From the NCBI GenBank assembly GCA_029946125.1, contig JAQSDX010000002.1, positions 1-64,000 on the forward strand: a stretch of DNA of 64,000 nt, given 5' to 3'. Position numbers and translations under genes: made by a program. The stretch's first letter is position 1. Each line of letters starts with the position of its first letter. Of the stretch, positions 7,922 to 15,670 are shown one piece after another. The notes beneath the pieces are model-generated. The model ran no database searches and was not told the DNA's origin. It was given only the letters and a program-made list of their open reading frames with translations. This DNA is from Candidatus Methylobacter titanis (lineage in GTDB: Bacteria > Pseudomonadota > Gammaproteobacteria > Methylococcales > Methylomonadaceae).

Positions 7922-8497
7922 CTATTTGAGAAGTTCAGCCATAGCAATTACGTTTTTTGCCATTTCTCCGATGGCGATATTGCGATCCATCGCCAGTTTT
8001 CTCAGGGTGTGGTAGGCGTCGTCTTCGGTAAAACCACGGGTTTTAATCAAAATGCCTTTTGCCCGGTCTAGCAGTTTTCTTTCTTCTAGCTTGGATTTTG
8101 TTTTTTCCAGTTCGTTTTTAAGCTGTTGCCGTTCTTTAAATCTTGCCACGGCGATGTGGATAATGCTGTCAATGCGACCGATTTCCAGGCCGTTGACAAC
8201 ATAAGCACCGACTCCGGCCTTAATGATTTGATCAATGGTGTTAGGCGTGTCGTCAGTGGCAAAAATAATCATGGGCAGCGGATGATTCCGGTTTAGGTAA
8301 GCGATGTCCTGAAAATATTTTTTAGGGCTGTCAATATTAAACATAACCAGTTCGGTATCGTTGTTCGCCACTAAGGATTGTATGTTCGCTTCAGGCATGG
8401 CAGTGCTGGCGACCGAATAGCCCTTGGCGATCAGTATTTTTTCCAATAACTGATCGGCAGTTTCATCTTCAATAAGTAATATAGTTAAGGCGTTCAT
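7922..8497 (-). CDS. nasT: NasT-type ANTAR antitermination regulator
   Basis: A 191-residue protein with a receiver-like domain (1-120), a coiled coil (about 125-145, QQLKNELEKTKSKLEERKLL) and a C-terminal ANTAR domain (about 130-190, DRAKGILIKTRGFTEDDAYHTLRKLAMD). ANTAR proteins bind paired hexaloop hairpins and prevent termination, exactly the structure seen ahead of nrtA. Acidic residues E10-D11-E12 are kept, but the usual phospho-acceptor Asp position reads Asn54 (FNIDSP), so control by phosphorylation is doubtful. In known NasST systems NasT is held by nitrate-binding NasS; no nasS is in the window. Confidence 0.9.
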   Translation of the reverse strand: MNALTILLIEDETADQLLEKILIAKGYSVASTAMPEANIQSLVANNDTELVMFNIDSPKKYFQDIAYLNRNHPLPMIIFATDDTPNTIDQIIKAGVGAYVVNGLEIGRIDSIIHIAVARFKERQQLKNELEKTKSKLEERKLLDRAKGILIKTRGFTEDDAYHTLRKLAMDRNIAIGEMAKNVIAMAELLK

Positions 8498-8618
8498 TTT
8501 TAAATAGTCAGTACAAACTACGCCGTTTATTAAAAGGAGGGTAGGGTATCAACATGACGGTAATGCATCAAGCGGCTGCATTTTTTGCCTGTTTGTAGCA
8601 TTGATCACACGTCGATAA

Positions 8619-9011
8619 TTAATGCGCTTCCATATCTTCCAGTTCGATATTGAGCGCTCTGGTTGACAGCAACAGCTCGCTTATGGATGCTAATAACGAT
8701 AACACGATAAAAACCATGCTGAAGCCAAAAGCAAGGTTGCCGTCATATTGCAGTCCGTAAAAGATCAGTCCCATGGCGATTATGCAGCAGATAATGCCGA
8801 TGACCGCCAGCAACTGCATCGCCACAATAAAGCGGATGCGCTGCCTCAGACTGTCGATCTGTTTTTTGGCAATCGGGCTTTGGGTTTTGTTAAACAGGTT
8901 ATGTTGTTCCCTGATCCGGTTGGCAATGGCCAGGAAACGGTTGGAATAGGCCAAAAATAAAACTGAAATGGCCGGAAATAACAGGGCAGGGGTGGTGATG
9001 GTAATGTCCAT
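8619..9011 (-). CDS. DUF2721 membrane protein
   Basis: A 130-residue protein resembling the DUF2721 family: a hydrophobic N-terminal segment (ALLFPAISVLFLAYSNRFLAI), a charged cytoplasmic stretch (RIREQHNLF...DSLRQRI), then two further helices (about 62-85 and 92-115) and an acidic tail. Function is unknown. It stands alone between nasT and the chemoreceptor gene on the same strand, 121 bp upstream of nasT. Confidence 0.75.
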   Translation of the reverse strand: MDITITTPALLFPAISVLFLAYSNRFLAIANRIREQHNLFNKTQSPIAKKQIDSLRQRIRFIVAMQLLAVIGIICCIIAMGLIFYGLQYDGNLAFGFSMVFIVLSLLASISELLLSTRALNIELEDMEAH

Positions 9012-9178
9012 GGTTTTTTAAATAAGGGTTGATGTTGTGCGGTATGCTATTAAATTTATCACGATCAGTGATAACCAAGCGACCCGAGTAAAGTCGTAAA
9101 AAAACCGTCGGGCTGACGGGGTTAGTCTCTGAAGTGGCAGTAATGCCGTCAGCAGCAGAAACCAGTAGCGATACCGAC

Positions 9179-11356
9179 TCACTCCTGAGCAATCAGGAAT
9201 CCCCTTGCTTTAGCTGGCTGGGGAAGGATGTCAAAAAATGAACTGTTATTCAGTTTAAATCCACCGACTGTGGTTACCAGGTGTTGCGCCTGGTCTTCCA
9301 GCGATTCTGCTGAAGCGGCTGCTTGTTCTACCAGTGCTGCATTCTGTTGGGTTACGTCGTCCATTTGAGTGATGGCTTGATTGACTTGTTCGATGCCGGA
9401 GGTTTGCTCAATTGAAGCCGCAGTGATTTCGGCCATCATCTTGGTAACGCCACCGATGGAGTTGACGATTTCTTCCATGGTTAGTCCTGCCTGGGCAACC
9501 AGTTTGCTGCCTCCTGAGACTTTGTCTACTGAATCATTAATCAGGCTTTTAATTTCTCCAGCAGCCATCGCGGCACGTTGCGCAAGATTGCGCACTTCAA
9601 CTGCCACCACGGCAAAGCCCCGGCCTTGTTCTCCGGCACGGGCCGCTTCTACCGCAGCATTGAGGGCAAGTATGTTGGTCTGGAAAGCGATGTCGTCGAT
9701 TACCGAAATAATATCCCCGATTTTACGTGAAGATTCATTAATATCGCCCATGGTCATAACGACTTGCTCGACCACTTCGACACCTTTGCTGGCTATGCTG
9801 GAGGCGTCAACAGCAAGTTGGTTGGCGTGCTTGGCGTTTGCGGCATTATGCTGGACGGTGGATGTCAGTTGTTCCATGCTGGCGGCGGTTTGTTCCAGGC
9901 TGGCCGCTTGCTCCTCAGTGCGATGCGAGAGATTATTGTTGCCGGCGGCAATTTCTTTAGCTGCGGTGTTAATGCTGTTGGTGGAGTCCTTGATGTCTCC
10001 TACCAAGCCTTTGATATTTTCTACAATATTATTGATGCCGATAATCACCTCGCCAAAAGTTCCGGGATAGTCTTTGTCGATGGTTTGGGTCAGGTCGCCT
10101 TGGGATAGTGCATTGGCGACCCGCAATACGTCGTTGAAGCCGATATCGCAGGTTTCCATCAGGTTATTGAAATTAGTCAAAATCCCTTTGAACATGAACT
10201 CAAATCTATCCGTATCACTACGCATGGAGAAATCGCCTTTGGCGCCTGCTTCTGCGAGCATTTTGATTTCGTTGTTAATGGCAAGGAAGGTCTTTTTTGC
10301 GCTGTTCATGGTCTCGGTAATGACGATTGTTTCACCTGGAAGAATATCCATATCAATAGAAAAGTCGCCTTTGGCATACTGAGTGACGATACCGAGCAGC
10401 TTTCTATTAATCGCGATACGCGATTGAATTAATTCATTAACTTCATGCGCCATTTTGGCATAGGTGCCGGAAAATTTTGCAACATTCAGCTGCTCTTTGA
10501 CCATACCTTCTGCGTGCTTTTGCGCCATAGTATCTAAATCGGTAACGAAAGCGTTAATAGAATTCTGCATGGTTTTCATGGAGCTTAATACATCTCCGAT
10601 CTCATCGCTTTGATCAATATCGATGTTGGAGTTCAGATCACCAACCGCAATGGCTCCGGCCACTTGTTGGATGGTTTTAAGCGAGCGTAAAATGCCGCGA
10701 CTGATCAGGATGGTCAATACAACGGCTATGGCAACACTGAATGCAAAAATGCCAGCCAAGACGATTGTATATCGGTGTATGGTGCTCAGTGCTTGCGCCT
10801 CATTTCCTGCATTACGGGCCGTTGTAAGCCGCACGACTTCATCAATAGCAGTACGATGCTGCTCATAAGCGAGACGCATTTTCTGGAGGCTAAGCATTAA
10901 TCCGTTGCGTTCTGCGGACTGAATGGCTGGCAGGAAATTGTGCTCAGCTTCATCATAAAAGCTTTGCGCCGCCCGATAAGAGTATTCAAGTAAAGGAGTA
11001 TGAAGCTCCTGTTCCAAAGACTGGCCTAACCAATAGCGATGACGCGACTCGTATTTTGTTTTTAGCGTTTGAAAATGCAACACCAAGGCACTGATTTCGA
11101 CAGGGTCGTTAGCCTGGGTCAGTTGCAGCGTCACCAGATAGGATTCGATGATATATTCAGGCGGCGGCAGCACATCAGCAATAATATCTTTGCCTTGGAC
11201 AATACGCTGATAAATCGGGCCATTAATATTCAGTGTATTCATGGCCTTGAATGTTGCGAAACCGAACAGCGAAAAGCCGATAACCAAGGTGCCTACGATG
11301 AGTGTAAAACGCATTTTGATGGTTAACCGGCCAAAATTCTTTATGTTATTTAACAT
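9179..11356 (-). CDS. methyl-accepting chemotaxis protein with several HAMP-like modules
   Basis: 725 residues from the ATG at 11356 ([17 protein letters not shown]); ten more residues are possible upstream. The first transmembrane helix lies near residues 18-38, a periplasmic helical sensor region extends to about 210, and the second helix is followed by a HAMP domain. Two further HAMP-like segments follow (around [20 protein letters not shown] and [20 protein letters not shown]). The signalling hairpin contains the conserved tip [31 protein letters not shown]. It should bind CheW/CheA, none of which is encoded here. No CheR/CheB pentapeptide is visible at the C-terminus. Confidence 0.93.
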   Translation of the reverse strand: MLNNIKNFGRLTIKMRFTLIVGTLVIGFSLFGFATFKAMNTLNINGPIYQRIVQGKDIIADVLPPPEYIIESYLVTLQLTQANDPVEISALVLHFQTLKTKYESRHRYWLGQSLEQELHTPLLEYSYRAAQSFYDEAEHNFLPAIQSAERNGLMLSLQKMRLAYEQHRTAIDEVVRLTTARNAGNEAQALSTIHRYTIVLAGIFAFSVAIAVVLTILISRGILRSLKTIQQVAGAIAVGDLNSNIDIDQSDEIGDVLSSMKTMQNSINAFVTDLDTMAQKHAEGMVKEQLNVAKFSGTYAKMAHEVNELIQSRIAINRKLLGIVTQYAKGDFSIDMDILPGETIVITETMNSAKKTFLAINNEIKMLAEAGAKGDFSMRSDTDRFEFMFKGILTNFNNLMETCDIGFNDVLRVANALSQGDLTQTIDKDYPGTFGEVIIGINNIVENIKGLVGDIKDSTNSINTAAKEIAAGNNNLSHRTEEQAASLEQTAASMEQLTSTVQHNAANAKHANQLAVDASSIASKGVEVVEQVVMTMGDINESSRKIGDIISVIDDIAFQTNILALNAAVEAARAGEQGRGFAVVAVEVRNLAQRAAMAAGEIKSLINDSVDKVSGGSKLVAQAGLTMEEIVNSIGGVTKMMAEITAASIEQTSGIEQVNQAITQMDDVTQQNAALVEQAAASAESLEDQAQHLVTTVGGFKLNNSSFFDILPQPAKARGFLIAQE

Positions 11357-11459
11357 GATACATACCTGTTTTTTATCAGTAAACATTGCGACCAGGCAAG
11401 TAAGGCGTGCCGCCCGCCATCTCCGTTATTGAACGCCCAACGTTGATGGATAGTTGAAA

Positions 11460-12632
11460 TCATAGCCATTCGGCAGCAATATCCATTAATAAAATACGCT
11501 GGTCGTCCAATCTGAGTGACAGGGTTTTACACAGTATATCGGTATTAAAATCCCGATAACGTTCCGACGTTACAATGCGGTAGCAGTCATTTTCTGACTC
11601 CAATGCGAGCAATTGGTAAAAATAAGGTCGCCATGCCCAGTTAAAACCCAGTTGTGTGGCGTCATCGAACCACTTACCATCGGCAAAATTAAAATTGGAT
11701 GAGATTTGGTCGCCTTGGTTATTGCATAAATAGAACCGTAGCACGCCGCTTTTTTCGAAGGGGTGCGCTGCTAATTGATTAAGGTTGAAATCGGTTTCCA
11801 GCGCTTTTCTCAGGACTTCGACCAAGTCCTTAATGTGGGAGATAAACTGTATCTTGCGTTCTTCTTTGACTAAGGTTCTTTTCAGGAAGGTCTTTCTGAG
11901 TGAGCTGATTTGTTGTTGAAAATGCAGCGGTTGTTTGAATTGGGCGGTGGCGGGCGAAAATAGGTAACCTTGCATATATTGGGCACCGCAGCTCAAACCG
12001 AAATAGAAGTCTTCATCGGTTTCCACGCCTTCGCAAACGATACGACAACCGGTGCGTTTCGCCAGACGGGAGATCAAATGCACGATATCCCTGGCAATGC
12101 CGCCTTTGGCCGCATTTTGGAATAACTGCATATCCAATTTGATGATGTCGGGTTGAATGGCCATGACTCTTTCCAGCTGAGAAAAGCCGGCACCGAAATC
12201 ATCAATCGCTATTTTCAAGCCATGCCTGCGATAGATGGCGGCAATTTCAACGAGATTGTCCAGATCGCCTTTCGATTCGGTTATTTCAATAATGATGCGG
12301 CTTCTGTCAATAGTAAACTCGTCCAGCATCAGCAGGGTCGGTAATGCAGTAAAGTCGGTGATTCGGTCGATCCAGGCGGCCGAGATGTTGAGGGTTAAAT
12401 AACCGTTGAAATTTGTTTGGCTGAATTGCTCCAGCGCTTGCCGACGAACCATGCGGTCCCAGGCTATCAGTTGATCGGGCGCAATATCCGCAGAAGAAAA
12501 TAATTCGCCTGCGGAAATAACCCGGCCTTCGGTATCGTGTTGCCGAGCTAAGGCCTCATAGCCGATAATCGTGCCACTGGCTGCGCCGACAATGGGCTGA
12601 AAATAAGGGAACAGTTGTTTTTCTGGGTTCAT
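11460..12632 (-). CDS. EAL-domain c-di-GMP phosphodiesterase with C-terminal sensor
   Basis: A 390-residue protein. The EAL domain (about 8-235) keeps the catalytic residues: YEALAR, NISAAW, IEITES, IDDFGAG, IKLD and CEGVET, so hydrolysis of cyclic-di-GMP is expected. The C-terminal half (about 245-390) resembles the PAS/Cache-like module of YkuI-type proteins, with the RPYFYQLL stretch as a likely ligand-pocket element. There is no transmembrane helix, so it is cytosolic. It lies 103 bp upstream of the chemoreceptor gene on the same strand and could affect motility or the amyloid/biofilm cluster at 20-24 kb; that link is inference. Confidence 0.9.
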   Translation of the reverse strand: MNPEKQLFPYFQPIVGAASGTIIGYEALARQHDTEGRVISAGELFSSADIAPDQLIAWDRMVRRQALEQFSQTNFNGYLTLNISAAWIDRITDFTALPTLLMLDEFTIDRSRIIIEITESKGDLDNLVEIAAIYRRHGLKIAIDDFGAGFSQLERVMAIQPDIIKLDMQLFQNAAKGGIARDIVHLISRLAKRTGCRIVCEGVETDEDFYFGLSCGAQYMQGYLFSPATAQFKQPLHFQQQISSLRKTFLKRTLVKEERKIQFISHIKDLVEVLRKALETDFNLNQLAAHPFEKSGVLRFYLCNNQGDQISSNFNFADGKWFDDATQLGFNWAWRPYFYQLLALESENDCYRIVTSERYRDFNTDILCKTLSLRLDDQRILLMDIAAEWL

Positions 12633-12791
12633 GTCAATAGGATTTGTTTGAAGAGGGCGGCATTGGCGTCCTTGATACGCCTAAGGCAAGCGATGTGCCA
12701 AAGTTGACGAGTACGGGGAGTCATTTTAATCCGTCTGATTTGGGTGCTTGCGCGTCTATTTGAAATGACAAGTCGGCAATGTTGGCGCTTT

Positions 12792-12827
12792 AAATTGGTG
12801 CGAACCTTAAAAGTGCTGCACCAATTT
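12792..12827. promoter_or_regulatory. 10-bp inverted repeat between EAL and UMF1 genes, NtrC-like arms
   Basis: AAATTGGTGC (12792-12801) and GCACCAATTT (12818-12827) form a perfect inverted repeat with a 16-bp spacer in a divergent promoter region. The arms match the TGCACCAAT element found upstream of nrtA and nirB. No -24/-12 promoter with correct spacing was found beside it. The rest of the 334-bp gap shows no gene. Confidence 0.5.
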
Positions 12828-12966
12828 GGTTGTTTTGCATGAGTATAAAGGATATGCGACTATCGGCTTTTAACTGGCTGTCCCGGCTTAAATAGGAAGC
12901 CGGATGTGCTAAGTGAATATAATTTGGTACAAAAATAAACTTTTATCAATCGATAAGGAACTGTTT

Positions 12967-14289
12967 ATGCGTCAGCGATCGAGAGCGTCGAATAAAGAAA
13001 TAGTCGGTTGGGCGATGTTTGATTTCGCCAATCAGGCCTATACCTTGCTGATTGTTACGGTGGTATTCGGCGATTTATTTACCCGGATTATCGTCGGTGA
13101 TGCGCCAGATTACCGGCTGGGTAATCTGCTGTGGAGTTTGTCGCTGGCGACCGGTTATTTAGGCGTGGTGATTTTATCGCCGATTGCCGGTGCCGTCATG
13201 GATTACACCGCGAGCAAGAAGCGCTTTTTGTTCGCCAGCTATCTGTTGACTGTTATCAGCACCGGCGCGCTTTATTTTGTCGCGCCGGGTTACGCCTGGC
13301 TCGGGGTGTTGCTGTTGATCGTTTCCAATTTCGGTTATTCGATTGGTGAAGCCTTTATCGCTTCTTTTTTGCCTGATCTTGGCCCGCCCGAAGATCTCGG
13401 CAAGATTTCCGGTTTTGGCTGGGCGCTGGGTTATATCGGCGGCATGGTTTCTGCGGTTTTTGTGCTGCTGGTGTTAGGCGAGGTGAGCGCGGAAAACTTT
13501 GAGAGCATTCGCTGGGTCGGTCCGTGGGCGGCTTTTTTCTTTCTGGTTGCGGCTATACCCACGTTTTTATGGGTCAGAGAGCGTGGTGTTGCCCGGCCTG
13601 TACCGGCCGGGATTTCTTATTTCAGCTTAGGTTTCGGCCGAGTGAAAACGACGCTTGGCCATATTAAGGAGCATCGTGATCTGGCGGCGCTGCTGGTGTC
13701 CATGTTCTTTGCGATGAGCGGGATTTATATCATCATCACTTATGCCTTTATCTACGGCGCTCAGGTTATCGGCTGGGACGAACAGGTGCGGACGTGGATG
13801 TTTATTATCGTGCAGCTCACTGCAGCACTAGGCGCTATCGCTTTCGGCTTTGTTCAGGATCGGTTCGGCGCCTTGTTTACTTACCGGTTGACATTGCTTT
13901 TGTGGATACTTGCGATAGCGTTGATTTATCTGACGCCGGTATTTACTGACATCATGCGGACTCATTTTGGAGTCGATTGGCAGGCGCAATATGTGTTTTT
14001 GCTGGTCGGCTGCGTGGCAGGGTTAAGTCTGGGCTCCTGTCAGTCGTCTACCCGGACTCTGGTAGGCTTATTTACGCCGTTATCGCGTTCAGCCGAGTAT
14101 TTTGGCTTTTGGGGTTTGTCGATGAAATTGGCCGGTATGGCCGGGCTTATGGCTATCGGCCTGCTGCAGATTTTGGTTGGCCTAAAAAGTGCTATCTTAT
14201 TTTGTCTTGTCTTGTTTGCTGCGGCGCTGTTTTTCAGTCGCGAGGTCGATGAAGTAAGAGGGCGTCGCGCTGCGGATACAACGCATTGA
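12967..14289 (+). CDS. UMF1-family major facilitator transporter
   Basis: A 440-residue integral membrane protein of the UMF1 (Atg22-like) MFS family. The hallmark start EIVGWAMFDFANQAYTLLIVTVVFG lies at residues 10-35, followed by about twelve hydrophobic segments. I set the start at 12967 because AAGGAA sits 8 nt upstream; the frame can be extended to 12913 without such a site. Members are thought to export small metabolites; the substrate is unknown. The gene stands alone, divergent from the EAL gene, with a conserved element in the shared upstream region. Confidence 0.88.
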   Translation: MRQRSRASNKEIVGWAMFDFANQAYTLLIVTVVFGDLFTRIIVGDAPDYRLGNLLWSLSLATGYLGVVILSPIAGAVMDYTASKKRFLFASYLLTVISTGALYFVAPGYAWLGVLLLIVSNFGYSIGEAFIASFLPDLGPPEDLGKISGFGWALGYIGGMVSAVFVLLVLGEVSAENFESIRWVGPWAAFFFLVAAIPTFLWVRERGVARPVPAGISYFSLGFGRVKTTLGHIKEHRDLAALLVSMFFAMSGIYIIITYAFIYGAQVIGWDEQVRTWMFIIVQLTAALGAIAFGFVQDRFGALFTYRLTLLLWILAIALIYLTPVFTDIMRTHFGVDWQAQYVFLLVGCVAGLSLGSCQSSTRTLVGLFTPLSRSAEYFGFWGLSMKLAGMAGLMAIGLLQILVGLKSAILFCLVLFAAALFFSREVDEVRGRRAADTTH

Positions 14290-14399
14290 CGGAACGGTAA
14301 TAATCGCCTGTTCAATATCAGTTATAATGTTGCCTGATTCGTAGTTTTAGCATTGATTCGCACTGCGATGCATCAGGCATCAACATCAGGGGTTCATGA

Positions 14400-15350
14400 T
14401 TGAACCTGCAACACACTAAATTATCAATCGATATTATGACAACAAAATATACTCCCCTAAAAGATCACGATACCCCTATCAAGGTATTGTTTACCGGTTA
14501 TTTGTGTACAGTGGCCCTAGGCTATTTTTTCGCCTTAATCCAGATTTTGTTTACTCATGGGATGGCGGACGGCAAATTCGGTTTATCTGTTGATGATATC
14601 GTTTACAGTTATTACGGCAACCGTTCCGGTACGGTTTTGGAGCAGAAACTGAATGGTTCGATGAAAGATAAAGCGCCGGAACTGGAGCGTTTTAAAATCA
14701 TGGAATGGGTTAGAGAGGGAGCGGATATTGATGCCTATAAAGATGAAGGTGTCGACAAGATCATTGAGAACCGTTGTGTGATGTGTCATAACAAGGAAGC
14801 CTCCGGGATACCGGATTTTACCGACTTTGCCGCGTTACAAGCCTTATCCGAACAGGATACCGGCGCTACCTTCGCCTCGCTAACCCGTGTTTCCCATGTG
14901 CATATGTTCGGCATCAGTTTTATTTTTATGTTTGTCGGGCTGATTTTTAGTTTTTCGGAGACCACCACCACTCAATATAAATGTATTGCTATCGGCATGC
15001 CCTATGCCTTTCTGGTGGCCGATATATTGTCGTGGTGGTTGACCAAGATTCACCCGATGTTTGCCTGGTTGGTTATTTTTGCCGGTATGGGCATGGGCGT
15101 TTCATTCATGTTTATGTGGGTCACGTCTATTCTGGAAATGTGGCTGTTTAAGCCGGTATTTATTAATGGCTTGGGTGCGCGTTATTTACAACGGCGCGAT
15201 AGTACTGAGGCATCATTTGTGGATCGGACATGGTTTTATCTTAAGCTGCTGGCAAAGCAGATTAAACCGGCAGCGGCTTTTGTCACAGAACGGTGGCTAA
15301 CGCGCGGCTTGCCTGTTGTGAAAGGCTGGTTGAAAAAATATCGCAAATAG
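14400..15350 (+). CDS. multi-pass membrane protein with one c-type heme site
   Basis: A 316-residue protein. A first helix lies near residues 28-50, a periplasmic domain (about 52-155) has a single heme-binding motif CVMCH (near 135) preceded by an acidic segment, and four more hydrophobic segments span about 165-260. A basic tail follows. His residues at VSHVHMFG in the first helix after the heme domain could bind a further cofactor. The TTG at 14400 has AGGGG seven bases upstream; ATG 14436 is the alternative. I recall similar proteins from methanotroph genomes under misleading names, but I cannot assign a reaction. Likely a membrane electron carrier. Confidence 0.65.
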   Translation: MNLQHTKLSIDIMTTKYTPLKDHDTPIKVLFTGYLCTVALGYFFALIQILFTHGMADGKFGLSVDDIVYSYYGNRSGTVLEQKLNGSMKDKAPELERFKIMEWVREGADIDAYKDEGVDKIIENRCVMCHNKEASGIPDFTDFAALQALSEQDTGATFASLTRVSHVHMFGISFIFMFVGLIFSFSETTTTQYKCIAIGMPYAFLVADILSWWLTKIHPMFAWLVIFAGMGMGVSFMFMWVTSILEMWLFKPVFINGLGARYLQRRDSTEASFVDRTWFYLKLLAKQIKPAAAFVTERWLTRGLPVVKGWLKKYRK

Positions 15351-15371
15351 TGACAGCGCACTACGGCAATT

Positions 15372-15424
15372 ATCGTTCCCATGCTCCGGCGTGGGAATGC
15401 AGTTCGGGACGTTCCAACGTCCCG
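15372..15424. repeat. palindromic repeat upstream of nirB
   Basis: ATCGTTCCCATGCTCCGGCGTGGGAATGC followed by GGGACGTTCCAACGTCCC, two adjacent palindromes. The first is related to the perfect palindrome at 4996-5025. It lies just after the membrane cytochrome gene and before the nirB control region. Confidence 0.75.
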
Positions 15425-15501
15425 TTTCGTCATCTATCGCGCGAATAAATTCGTACCCACGATATTCAACCCTCACTATTTTCAGCTTCACTTAATGGCG
15501 G

Positions 15502-15548
15502 TGCACCGTTACCTCGCATTAATTTTCTCTGTGCACCAATCTAGTTCA
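15502..15548. promoter_or_regulatory. two NtrC-like sites upstream of nirB
   Basis: TGCACC-GTTAC-CTCGCA (15502-15518) and TGCACC-AATCT-AGTTCA (15532-15548). Both have the left NtrC arm intact and a weaker right arm. They are 30 bp apart, three helical turns, and centred about 99 and 129 bp upstream of the predicted nirB start. That is the classical enhancer position for NtrC. Confidence 0.6.
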
Positions 15549-15612
15549 TCAACAAGCTTGATTTTCATCTTAACAAGTTGCTGCGACTTTAAAATCAATA
15601 ACTTGTTCATTC

Positions 15613-15628
15613 TGGCATAGCCATTGCT
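15613..15628 (+). promoter_or_regulatory. sigma-54 promoter of nirB
   Basis: TGGCAT-AGCCA-TTGCTC. GG (15614-15615) and GC (15626-15627) are separated by exactly 10 bases. Predicted start near 15639 gives a 32-nt 5' UTR, too short for an ANTAR leader. The first six bases are identical to the nrtA promoter (TGGCAT), and both have TTGCT at -12. Confidence 0.8.
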
Positions 15629-15670
15629 CTATAACCCCTAAACAGCAAACATTGTTATCGGAGTTGTAGT

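Noticed and set aside
9381-10070. 229-codon plus-strand frame opposite the chemoreceptor gene
   Set aside because: Antisense shadow of the conserved signalling domain.
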